Counted from the first letter of the stretch, positions 1 through 6,815 are shown. The stretch is 13,975 nt of DNA from JAFEBO01 sp044375915 (GCA_044375915.1 JBILLU010000080.1:1-13975), one strand, 5' to 3'. Program-made: numbers and translations. Notes: generated by a model not told the origin, from the sequence alone.

Positions 1-231
1 GAAGCCGTCCCGCGGCGGGGCGGGCTTGCCTTCGTCGATCCACTCCTGCACGCTCAGGGGCGGGGCATCGTCGCCGATGCGGAGCGTGCGCTCGGGCTGC
101 TTGTCGGGCACGCTGAGCGAGACGCCCTCCTCGGGTGCCAGAGCGCCGCGGATGATCGGGTTGCTCACCGGTCGCACCCCGCTCTGCAGCAGCGTCGCGG
201 AGAGCAAGAGAGGGAGAAGCACGTTCGGCAT
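1..231 (-). CDS. Exported thioredoxin-fold (TlpA/ResA-like) protein, N-terminal part only
   Basis: The 77 visible codons start at an ATG whose first base is 231 on the minus strand and run off the left edge. The N-terminus (MPNVLLPLLLSATLLQSG) is a hydrophobic signal peptide. Residues 50-64 (LRIGDDAPPLSVQEW) match the pre-thioredoxin segment of the next gene upstream (LTVGNPAPALSIAKW), which in TlpA/ResA-family proteins directly precedes the first beta strand and the CXXC site. I therefore infer a paralogous periplasmic thiol-disulfide oxidoreductase-like protein. The active site lies outside the window and cannot be confirmed. No clear Shine-Dalgarno sequence precedes the ATG. A hairpin terminator stands between it and the paralog, so it probably has its own promoter in 232-314, where I see no convincing -35/-10 pair. 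Confidence 0.7.
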   Translation of the reverse strand, partial: MPNVLLPLLLSATLLQSGVRPVSNPIIRGALAPEEGVSLSVPDKQPERTLRIGDDAPPLSVQEWIDEGKPAPPRDGF

Positions 232-314
232 GGTCGGTCTCGCGAAGGGTTTGGTGGAAAGTGTTCCCGCGAGTGGGCGAAAAGTTGCGTTTGTTTTCAG
301 CAGCTCCCAAAGAA

Positions 315-341
315 CACGGCCCGCCGAAGTGGCGGGCCGTG
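315..341 (-). terminator. Strong hairpin terminator after the TlpA-like gene
   Basis: A perfect 11-bp inverted repeat (arms 315-325 and 331-341, CACGGCCCGCC and complement) encloses a 5-nt loop. It starts 26 nt beyond the minus-strand stop at 368. On the minus strand it is followed by TTCTTTGG, a short, imperfect U-run. Position and stem strength fit a rho-independent or rho-assisted terminator that insulates the two tandem thioredoxin-like genes. Confidence 0.7.
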
Positions 342-367
342 CGGTGCGGTCTCGGGTTGTCGAAAGC

Positions 368-1357
368 TCACTTCGCGCTCTGATATTCCTTCAGCGACGA
401 TTCGAGCTCGGCCTTGTCTTTCTCGTTCTCGGCGAGCGCGACGGCCTTGGTCTGGATCTCGATCGCCTTGGCGGTGTCGCCCTTGACGAAGTGGACGCGA
501 GCCAGCGTGTCGAGGATGCCCGGCTCCTTGCCGTCGGTCGCCTTGTTGGCCTTCTCGGCGGCGTCGAGCGCGATCTCGACGAGCTTGGGGTTGGACTTCA
601 CGTCGAGCTTGCGGCCCGGATCAACGATGCCCCAGGCGATGTAGTTGTAGATGCCGGGGTTCTGGCCCGCGAAGGCCATGAGCTTCGGTGCCGCGTCGAT
701 GATCTTCGCGGCGTCCTTGGACTTGAGCGCGCGTGAGAAGGTGATCTGGGCCATGTCCGACGCACGGTCGGCTTCGAACGCGCTGCGGGCTGCGTCGATA
801 TCCCACTTGCCGGCGACGATCTTCTCCAGCGGCTCGTCCATCACGAACGGCGAGCCGATCCAGGCGATCACGCCGTTCTGATCGACAATGAACGCGGTCG
901 GGATGCCGCTCTGGGCGGCCGCGGTCATGTACGAGTCGCTGGTCGAGCGGCCGCTGTCCCACGCGACGGTGTATCCCATCGTGTCGCCCTTCTTGGCGAC
1001 CATCGACTCCACGCCCTGCAGGTTGTTCCGCGGGTCCTCGCTCGTCACCCCGATGATCGTCACGCCTTTGTCGGTGTACTTCTTCTGCAGTTCCGAGAGA
1101 TGCGGCATGCTCTTGATGCACGGGCCGCACCAGGTCGCCCAGAACTCGACAACATAGACCTTGCCCTTCTCGAAGGAGTTGACCGGGCTGTTCTTCACCC
1201 ACTTGGCGATGGACAAGGCGGGCGCGGGATTGCCGACCGTCAGCGAGCCCGGCTCGATCGCCGCGGGCTTTGCCGCCGCGGGTGCGGGCTCGGCATGAAC
1301 GGTGACCGCGAGACCGGCGACGATGGCGATGGCAGCGAGTCGGGCGATGGATTTCAA
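368..1357 (-). CDS. TlpA/ResA-family thiol-disulfide oxidoreductase with C-terminal helical (TPR-like) extension, exported
   Basis: Family role: thioredoxin-fold proteins outside the cytoplasmic membrane that reduce, oxidise or shuffle disulfides. Start chosen: a TTG at 1357 preceded by GGAG at 7 nt. It gives 329 residues and a classic signal peptide (MKSIARLAAIAIVAGLAVTVHA, cut after residue 22). An in-frame GTG at 1417 would add 20 residues with no ribosome site and would bury the signal peptide. Domain order: linker to about 40; TlpA/AhpC-TSA-like domain about 40-195 with active site WCGPC (Cys77, Cys80), strand VYVVEFWATW before it, and cis-Pro in SGIPT (Pro153). After about 205 comes a helical region with Ala-rich repeats (LDTLARVHFVKGDTAKAIE and similar) resembling one or two TPRs, longer than a plain TlpA. 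It is divergent from the beta-helix gene. Substrate unknown; fold assignment firm. Confidence 0.9.
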   Translation of the reverse strand: MKSIARLAAIAIVAGLAVTVHAEPAPAAAKPAAIEPGSLTVGNPAPALSIAKWVKNSPVNSFEKGKVYVVEFWATWCGPCIKSMPHLSELQKKYTDKGVTIIGVTSEDPRNNLQGVESMVAKKGDTMGYTVAWDSGRSTSDSYMTAAAQSGIPTAFIVDQNGVIAWIGSPFVMDEPLEKIVAGKWDIDAARSAFEADRASDMAQITFSRALKSKDAAKIIDAAPKLMAFAGQNPGIYNYIAWGIVDPGRKLDVKSNPKLVEIALDAAEKANKATDGKEPGILDTLARVHFVKGDTAKAIEIQTKAVALAENEKDKAELESSLKEYQSAK

Positions 1358-1608
1358 GCGTGGGCTCCGTGGAAGTGCCTGCGATCCGCGGAGGGCAACG
1401 CCTCGCGGAGGAAACACAGGATATTTGATGCCCCAGATTCAAGGGTGTTCCCGGGCCTTTGTCCGGATATCCGGCGGTTCGGGGTTGGGTTGGGTCGTTC
1501 TCGGGCGGTCATGTGGCGACATCTTCACGCCAGGGCAGAAAGCAGCTATCCGGCGGGCTCACGGAAAACGCACGGCGGTTTGGGAAAGCACAGCAGGGGA
1601 ATCAGGTC
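1358..1608. other. Divergent intergenic region with a 12-bp perfect palindrome
   Basis: This 251-bp gap must hold the promoters of the minus-strand TlpA-like gene and the plus-strand beta-helix gene. I see no strong sigma-70 pair for either. A perfect 12-bp palindrome (CCGGATATCCGG, 1463-1474) lies near the middle and could be an operator, but in a window this size a few 12-bp palindromes are expected by chance. The ribosome site AGGGGA at 1595-1600 belongs to the beta-helix gene. Confidence 0.4.
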
Positions 1609-2832
1609 GTGAAGTTCACATCTCGAATCGTTCGTACGGCTGTCGGTGGTGTGCTCGTCGCCGCGTGCGCATCGGCCGGTGGGGGGCCGCTCGTGCCCCC
1701 GGCAGGGCCGATCGCGCCGACGCAGAAACCGCTGGCCGAGATCGAGCCGCGGATCGCCATTAACAACACCAACACTCCCGGCGATTCTGACTCGCTCTTC
1801 AGGATTACCAACAGCGGGTCCTACTACCTGACCGGCAATATCGACGGCAAGTCCACCGTGAAGTGCATCGAGATCTTCGCGGCGGGCGGCGCTCAGATCA
1901 CGATCGACCTGAACGGGTTCACCATCACGGGGCTCAGCGACGTCCGGTCGGAGTCAGCGATCTTCATCGACGGCGACAACGCCCATGTCGCGATCCGCAA
2001 CGGGACAATCCGCAACTGGAAGAGCGCGGTCGAGCACTTCATCGGCGGCAGCGTCACGCTCGAGGACGTTCGCGCCTACCGCTCGTTGTTCAGCCAGTAC
2101 GACGTGAAGAACGCGACGATGGTCCGGTGCCTTGCTGAGGACGGCGGCTCGACCGGGTTCAACGTCGGTGGCGGCTTGCTGGTGGACTGCTCATCGATCA
2201 ACAACACGGGCGCGGGGTTCACGATTCTGAACGCCTCGACGACGCTTCGGGGCTGCGTCGCGACCAGCAACGACGGCGGCGGGTTTGACCTCGGGCAGGG
2301 CGTCGCGGAGTCCTGCCGCGCCGAGGGCAACTCGGGGAACGGCTTCACCCACCCGGGAGTCATGACCAACTGCATCGCCAACGGGAACACCAACGACGGG
2401 ATCAGCGCCTCGTTCAGCGCCACCATCCGGGGCTGCACGGTGGTCGACAGCGGCGCGGCCGGTATCCGTGTTGCCGTGGCGGGGCGCATCGAGGGCAACA
2501 CGATCTCGTTGGCGGGCGAGCACGGGATCGAAGTGGCGGGGAGCCGGATCACAGTCGTGAATAACACCATCTCGTCCGCGGGCCGCAACACCGGTAGCTT
2601 CGCGGGGGTCTTTGTTGCGGGCACCGACTGCTCGATCGACGGGAATCACGTCACCAACATGACGCTCGGCGGCGACGACTTCGGCATCCGCGTGACCGGC
2701 ACGAGCAACCTGATTGTTCGCAACCAACTCTCCGGTCTGAGCACCTACTTCTCGATCGGCGCGAGCAACACCAGCGGCGGAGCCTCGACAACGCCCTCGA
2801 CGGCGGGTCCTTGGGCGAACATTACCTACTGA
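1609..2832 (+). CDS. Secreted right-handed parallel beta-helix repeat protein (NosD/pectate-lyase-like fold)
   Basis: Start: the GTG at 1609 with AGGGGA 8 nt upstream gives 407 residues and a proper export signal (MKFTSRIVRTAVGGVLVAAC). The segment VAAC at 17-20 could also be a lipobox, so a lipoprotein is possible. The entry segment INNTNTPGDSDSLFRI, then SGSYYLTGNI and ITIDLNGFTI (about residues 45-105), is typical of planctomycete beta-helix proteins. From about 100 to 385 there are roughly 20-residue rungs with NGT/NNT/GNT turns. The ending GPWANITY is characteristic of the same family. Six rungs carry a Cys in the same place (174, 194, 216, 236, 255, 276). Members resemble polysaccharide-binding or -cleaving proteins, but I see no lyase catalytic set, so the ligand is unknown. 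The gene diverges from the thioredoxin-fold gene, and there is no obvious partner downstream. Confidence 0.88.
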   Translation: MKFTSRIVRTAVGGVLVAACASAGGGPLVPPAGPIAPTQKPLAEIEPRIAINNTNTPGDSDSLFRITNSGSYYLTGNIDGKSTVKCIEIFAAGGAQITIDLNGFTITGLSDVRSESAIFIDGDNAHVAIRNGTIRNWKSAVEHFIGGSVTLEDVRAYRSLFSQYDVKNATMVRCLAEDGGSTGFNVGGGLLVDCSSINNTGAGFTILNASTTLRGCVATSNDGGGFDLGQGVAESCRAEGNSGNGFTHPGVMTNCIANGNTNDGISASFSATIRGCTVVDSGAAGIRVAVAGRIEGNTISLAGEHGIEVAGSRITVVNNTISSAGRNTGSFAGVFVAGTDCSIDGNHVTNMTLGGDDFGIRVTGTSNLIVRNQLSGLSTYFSIGASNTSGGASTTPSTAGPWANITY

Positions 2833-3180
2833 ATCAAATCTTGAAAATGCTACCGCCGCGACTCCTTTCTCGGGATGGGAGAAGAGACTGGCTCAAGTCC
2901 AAGCCACAGGTCCAGAGAGGAGACTTTTGGAACCGCGACGGGACGGTGTCCAGTGGACCACACCCCTTCCCGATTCGGGAGCGAGCGGGCCTTGCCGCAG
3001 TCTTCTGGCTGCCCGAGCTGCTTTCGACGCACTGGTGTGGTCGCTTGCACGCCCCGTCCGACGGAACCATTCATGCATCGGCTTGCCGCTGGGCGACCCG
3101 GGCGAGCTCGCCGCAGCCCGCGACCCCATAATCGCACCTTTCCCACGCCCGAGAACATGAGTCCAGCCTCCCGTTTTTCC
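2833..3180. other. Intergenic stretch without a convincing gene
   Basis: About 350 bp between the beta-helix and repeat/dockerin genes. Several frames on both strands stay open for 75-130 codons. None has a ribosome site, a signal peptide or recognisable motifs, and they overlap one another, so I read them as a by-product of low stop-codon frequency. Small inverted repeats occur (for example TTCTC/GAGAA near 2865-2885 and TCCCGA/TCGGGA near 2970), but none is followed by a T-run. A structured RNA or a decayed gene cannot be excluded by eye. Confidence 0.4.
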
Positions 3181-3209
3181 TTGGAATGAACCGTGTCTTG
3201 CGGTATTCT
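3181..3209 (+). promoter_or_regulatory. Candidate promoter for a leaderless transcript of the repeat/dockerin gene
   Basis: TTGGAA (3181-3186) and TATTCT (3204-3209) are separated by exactly 17 nt, each matching 4 of 6 consensus positions. Transcription would begin about 7 nt after the -10, at or next to the ATG at 3217. That fits the absence of any Shine-Dalgarno sequence there. Confidence 0.45.
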
Positions 3210-3216
3210 CTTTACG

Positions 3217-3921
3217 ATGTTCCATATGAGCCGCTCCATCACCATCGCTCTTCTAACGCTTGCCGCAGCTCCGTCGCTCGTGAGCGCTCAGTCCTTCCGC
3301 GTTGTCCCGCCCAATAATTACGCCTGGGCGGAGAACATCGGCTTCCTCAACTGGGCCGACGCTGGCTCGCCCGCCGGAACGCGCGGCGCCAAGTTCTTCA
3401 CGCGACCCGCCGGTGGGTTTTTCCGCGGCTTTGTGTGGAGCGAGAACTGCGGCTGGATCAACCTCGGCAACGGCGACGGGCCCTATGCCAACACCAACAA
3501 CACCAACTTTGGCGTCAACGCCAACGGCTCGGGCCAGTTGAGCGGCTTTGCTTGGGGTGAGAACATCGGCTGGATCAATTTCAGTGGCGGCGCCCTCGCC
3601 GTGCCCGCGCAGCCGGCCCGAATCGACTTCGTCTCCGGCCGCCTCCGCGGCTACGCCTGGGGCGAGAACATCGGCTGGATCAACCTCGACGACGCCGGCG
3701 TCTTCGTCGGTCTCGGCGCTGGTTGCCCGTGCGACCTCAACAACGACAGCGTCGTTGATGATCTCGACTTCCAGATCTTCGTGGTCGCGTACGACACCGT
3801 CGTCTGCGACGATCCGTCGATGCCGTCGGGCTGTCCCGCTGATTTCAACGGCGACAACGCTGTCGATGACTTGGATTTCCAGATCTTCGTCGTGGCCTAT
3901 GACGCGGTGCTGTGCCCGTAA
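3217..3921 (+). CDS. Secreted protein with four xAWxENxGWIN repeats and two dockerin/EF-hand-like repeats
   Basis: Start taken at the ATG at 3217 (234 residues). An in-frame ATG at 3226 and a GTG at 3193 are alternatives; the GTG lies inside the likely promoter. A signal peptide (SITIALLTLAAAPSLVSAQ) is followed by four copies of an aromatic repeat: YAWAENIGFLNW (35), FVWSENCGWINL (72), FAWGENIGWINF (111) and YAWGENIGWINL (146), spaced 35-39 residues. The C-terminus holds two near-identical calcium-loop modules, DLNNDSVVDDLDFQIFVVAY (from 173) and DFNGDNAVDDLDFQIFVVAY (from 209), flanked by Cys residues. Dockerin-like ends of this kind are common on secreted Phycisphaerales proteins and are thought to anchor or assemble them outside the cell. 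The repeat region is a recurrent planctomycete motif of unknown function. It probably acts outside the cell or on its surface; no catalytic residues are recognisable. Confidence 0.87.
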   Translation: MFHMSRSITIALLTLAAAPSLVSAQSFRVVPPNNYAWAENIGFLNWADAGSPAGTRGAKFFTRPAGGFFRGFVWSENCGWINLGNGDGPYANTNNTNFGVNANGSGQLSGFAWGENIGWINFSGGALAVPAQPARIDFVSGRLRGYAWGENIGWINLDDAGVFVGLGAGCPCDLNNDSVVDDLDFQIFVVAYDTVVCDDPSMPSGCPADFNGDNAVDDLDFQIFVVAYDAVLCP

Positions 3922-4421
3922 ATCGTCGTGAGACGGCCTGCCAGGCGTCGCTCTCGGGTGTTGATCCGCGTGTCGGACAGCAAAGGGTGTCGCATTCGAA
4001 TCAGAGTCAGAGCAACGGCATCGTCGTCAACGACGCGTCCGGCGTGCTGGTGGCCGGCGCCGCCGTCATGGTTCAGCGCAAACGGTCTGTCTGGGATCCA
4101 GATGACCTAGGCGATGGACGCGGTCTGCTGCGACAACCCGGCGCTTCGTTTCACCGTGCCGTGCGACGACGCCTCGGTGGTCAACGGCGGCGGAAGCATC
4201 TCCGCCTGACGGCGCCGCTGAACTTTCGTCTCCAGTCGATCTCGTGCCGATCGGGCGCAAGCCTTGTCGGCAACTCCAGATGTCCAGCGGCGGCGTCGTA
4301 CGGCCGCGCTTGGAGTGCCCGGGGCGGGCGGCAGGCGTCCCCCCCCCCCAGGACGTGCAACCATGCCCGCGGCTTACCATATTAGTGAAACCGAAAGCGA
4401 TTCTTCACCAATGAGGTAGCC
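3922..4421. other. 500-bp intergenic stretch, possible gene relic, with C11 tract
   Basis: No convincing gene. A plus-strand frame (about 3912-4385) is open for 157 codons but has no signal, ribosome site or family motif. Within it, 3999-4077 reads like protein (SQSNGIVVNDASGVLV). In another frame, 4114-4209 gives a 31-residue ORF ending VPCDDASVVNGGGSISA, preceded directly by an in-frame TAG. Together they could be pieces of a frameshifted secreted-protein gene, but this is weak. The 3' part holds an 11-cytosine run and the upstream region of the beta-lactamase-family gene, with a possible -10 (TATTAG, 4380-4385) lacking a good -35. Confidence 0.35.
4339..4349 (+). repeat. Homopolymer tract of 11 cytosines
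   Basis: Eleven consecutive C residues lie 73 bp before the ATG at 4422 and about 30 bp before the possible -10 box TATTAG. Long homopolymers can slip during replication and alter promoter spacing. This one lies upstream of the expected -35 position, so an effect on transcription is only a possibility. A miscounted run in the assembly is equally plausible. Confidence 0.6.
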
Positions 4422-6668
4422 ATGAAGCACACATCCGCACGCCTTGTTTCGATCCACGCCTCTTGTCTCTTCGCCCGTACTTCCGCGCGGCTGCTGGTTG
4501 CGACGGCCGGTCTCGCGGTGCTTGGGTCGTCGCTCGCGCCGCAGGCGGACGCCGCCGAGCGTGCCACCGAAGTCGCCGCCGTGAAGCCCGAACTCAAGGG
4601 TAAATGGACCGGCGTAGTCAAGCTCCCCGGCACGGCGCTGGAGTTCGTGCTGAACTTTGCGTCCGACGCTGAGGGCACCATCTCGATCCCGGCCCAAAAG
4701 GTCGAGGGCTTCGTCCTCGAGAACATCGCCATCGACGCCGCCGCCAGCCCGGCCACCGCGACCTTCCGCATCAAGGAAGTCCCCGGCGCGATCGGCGGCA
4801 ACCCGACCTTCAAGGGCACGTTCAACGCCGAGGGCACCGCCATCGCCGGCGAGTTCAGCCAGGGCGCGGCGAAGTTTCCGTTCGAGATCAAGCGTGGTGA
4901 TGCGGCCGCGAGCGCTGCCGCCGCACTTGATGGGTTTGATGGTGAGGTGGACAAGATCCGCGAGGCGTGGCAGGTGCCTGGCATCGCCATCGCGATCGTC
5001 AAGGGCGGCGAGATCATCTACGCCAAGGGATTCGGCTTCCGCGACCTCGACAAGAAGCTCCCGGTCTCCGAGAACACGCTCTTCCCGATCGGATCTTCGA
5101 CCAAGGCATTCACCACCTTCGTGCTCGCGTCGCTCGCCGAGGAAGGCAAGTTTGACTGGGATAAGCCGGTGACGACGTACCTGCCGTCGTTCCGTCTCTA
5201 CGACCGCGTGCTGACCGAGCGGATGACGGGGCGAGATCTGGTGACGCACCGATCGGGTCTGCCGCGGCATGATCTTGTTTGGTACGGCGTGCCCAATCTG
5301 CCGCGTGCGGAGCTGGTGAAGCGACTGCCGTATCTCGAGAACAACAAGGACCTCCGCGAGAAGTGGCAGTACAACAACCTGATGTTCCTGACCGCGGGCG
5401 TGGTGGGGGAGACGCTGACGGGCAAAACCTGGGAGCAGAACGTCCGCGAGCGGATCCTGACGCCGCTGGGCATGAACCGGAGCAACTTCACGATCGCGGA
5501 CATGACCAAGGACGCGGACTACTCGCTGGGCTACCGCGAAGCCGAGGACACCTTCAAGGTCGAGCGGATGGACTTCCGCGAGATGGTGAACATGGGCCCC
5601 GCGGGCTCGATCAACTCGTCGGTCAAGGAGATGGCCAACTGGGTCATGCTCCACCTCAGCAACGGTCAGCTCGCGAGATCCTTCCCCGGCCCCGCCGCCG
5701 GGAAGCGGCTGCTGCAGGCCGACGCGCTCAAGGACATGCACGCGCCGCACATGACCCGCGGCGACGGCAACCCCGAAACGCCCGAGATCGTGCCCGTCGG
5801 CTACGGCCTGGGCTGGTTCATCGATGTCTACCGCGGCCGCCGCGTCGTGCATCACGGCGGCAACATCGACGGCTTCTCGTCCCTGGTCGCGATGCTGCCT
5901 CAGGAAAACCTGGGTGTCGTCGTCCTCACCAACATGAACGGCACACCGACGCGCGACCTGCTCGTTCGCTACGCGGTCGATCGATTGCTCGGGCTGGAGC
6001 CCAGCGACTGGAGCGACAAGGCCATCGCCAAGCGAGACCTCGCCCGCTCTCAGGGCAAGGAGGCCAAGTCCAAGCTCGATGAAACCAAGAAGCCCAATGC
6101 GCCGCACACGCACCCGCTCGCCGAGTACGCGGGCGAGTATCACCACCCCGGCTACGGCACGCTCGTCGTGAACAGCACGAGCGACGGGGCACTGTCATTC
6201 ACCTACAACAACATCACCACCGGGCTCGGGCACTGGCACTACGACGTCTTCAAGGGAACCAAGAACGCCGCCGATCAGACGTACGACTCCTTCACGCTGC
6301 AGTTCGGCACCGGCTTCGACGGCGAGATCGACAGCGTCCGCGGCACGTTCGAGCCCAGCGTCGGCCTCATCACGTTCCAGCGCCAGGGCGATGCGGAGCT
6401 GAAGGACAAGGCGTTCCTGGCCAAGCTTGCGGGCGAGTATCTCATCATGGGCACGCAGCCGTGCACCATCACGCTCACCGACGCGACGCTGACGGCGAGC
6501 ATTCCCGGTCAGCCCACGTTTGAGCTGATCCCGGCCCGAGGCCGCACGTTTAAGTTGAAGGGCCTGGAAGGCTTCAGCGTGCAGTTTGTGCTCGAGGGGG
6601 ATGCCGTCACCGAACTCAAGTTCCTGCAGCCCAACGGCGTGTTCTCGGGCAAGCCGGTGAAGAAGTAG
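4422..6668 (+). CDS. Exported serine hydrolase of the class C beta-lactamase/PBP4* family with N-terminal beta domain and C-terminal DUF3471-like region
   Basis: The family comprises serine enzymes such as AmpC beta-lactamases, D-aminopeptidases and esterases; the true substrate cannot be told from sequence. Start: the ATG at 4422 with GAGG at 5 nt. It gives 748 residues with a long n-region and a signal peptide (ARLLVATAGLAVLGSSL), likely cut after ADA near residue 45. Residues about 57-160 form a beta-rich domain (KGKWTGVVKLP...) often found before such hydrolases. The catalytic domain runs about 170-540. It contains SxxK as SSTK (Ser225, Lys228), the YxN motif as YNN (Tyr317), and HxG as HHG (477-479) in place of KTG. 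After about 565 comes a DUF3471-like region (HPLAEYAGEYHHPGYG) and a second similar segment (LAKLAGEYL). It probably acts in the periplasm. It stands alone, with the REP-like pair downstream. AmpC-type resistance should not be assumed. Confidence 0.9.
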   Translation: MKHTSARLVSIHASCLFARTSARLLVATAGLAVLGSSLAPQADAAERATEVAAVKPELKGKWTGVVKLPGTALEFVLNFASDAEGTISIPAQKVEGFVLENIAIDAAASPATATFRIKEVPGAIGGNPTFKGTFNAEGTAIAGEFSQGAAKFPFEIKRGDAAASAAAALDGFDGEVDKIREAWQVPGIAIAIVKGGEIIYAKGFGFRDLDKKLPVSENTLFPIGSSTKAFTTFVLASLAEEGKFDWDKPVTTYLPSFRLYDRVLTERMTGRDLVTHRSGLPRHDLVWYGVPNLPRAELVKRLPYLENNKDLREKWQYNNLMFLTAGVVGETLTGKTWEQNVRERILTPLGMNRSNFTIADMTKDADYSLGYREAEDTFKVERMDFREMVNMGPAGSINSSVKEMANWVMLHLSNGQLARSFPGPAAGKRLLQADALKDMHAPHMTRGDGNPETPEIVPVGYGLGWFIDVYRGRRVVHHGGNIDGFSSLVAMLPQENLGVVVLTNMNGTPTRDLLVRYAVDRLLGLEPSDWSDKAIAKRDLARSQGKEAKSKLDETKKPNAPHTHPLAEYAGEYHHPGYGTLVVNSTSDGALSFTYNNITTGLGHWHYDVFKGTKNAADQTYDSFTLQFGTGFDGEIDSVRGTFEPSVGLITFQRQGDAELKDKAFLAKLAGEYLIMGTQPCTITLTDATLTASIPGQPTFELIPARGRTFKLKGLEGFSVQFVLEGDAVTELKFLQPNGVFSGKPVKK

Positions 6669-6695
6669 CCCGAAGCGAAGTTGTTCACAATATTT

Positions 6696-6795
6696 GGGTG
6701 CCACGGCTTGGCTGCTTGGAGCCAAGCCGTGGCGTTTGCAGCCTCATGGCCCAGCGTCACTGCTTGACCGCAAAGCCGGTCAAGCAGTGGCACCC
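6696..6795. repeat. Inverted pair of REP-like elements (BIME-type), GGGTGCCAC heads
   Basis: Two units face each other. Unit 1 begins with GGGTGCCAC at 6696 and folds into a 14-bp perfect stem (6700-6713 with 6720-6733, 6-nt loop). Unit 2 is on the other strand, ends with GTGGCACCC at 6795, and has a 13-bp perfect stem (6758-6770 with 6777-6789, 6-nt loop). The heads also pair with each other (8 bp or more), so the 100-bp element can form a closed two-armed structure. The stems differ in sequence but stay perfectly paired: G-C at the tenth base of unit 1 is T-A in unit 2, and the inner bases GGCT become GACCG. It lies 27 bp after the hydrolase stop and may also serve as a terminator for it. 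Confidence 0.8.
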
Positions 6796-6815
6796 GTGCT
6801 GTCATCGTGTAGACT
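6787..6815 (+). promoter_or_regulatory. Candidate promoter of the oligopeptidase B gene, overlapping the REP-like repeat
   Basis: TAGACT (6810-6815) lies 7 nt before the ATG at 6823, with GTGGCA (6787-6792, 4 of 6 consensus matches) exactly 17 nt upstream. The -35-like box is the inner part of the second REP head. No Shine-Dalgarno sequence precedes the ATG, so the mRNA would be leaderless. Confidence 0.4.

Noticed and set aside
26..736. 236-codon plus-strand frame at the left edge
   Set aside because: It runs antisense to two thioredoxin-like genes and through the terminator hairpin. Its sequence is low-complexity Arg/Gly/Val.
1358..1417. Upstream GTG start for the TlpA-like gene
   Set aside because: It would place 20 residues before the signal peptide and lacks a ribosome site; the TTG at 1357 has GGAG at 7 nt.
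3928..3955. Weak hairpin just after the repeat/dockerin gene (GACGgCC/GGCGTC) as a terminator
   Set aside because: The stem is imperfect and no T-run follows, so I do not call it.
4374..6146. 590-codon open frame on the minus strand opposite the beta-lactamase-family gene
   Set aside because: It is the antisense shadow of a gene with complete SSTK/YNN/HHG motifs. Its translation is rich in Arg, Gly and His, has no domain motifs and has no ribosome site.
4422..6668. Antibiotic-resistance beta-lactamase
   Set aside because: The family is right, but the HHG motif, the extra domains and the environmental setting do not support a resistance call.
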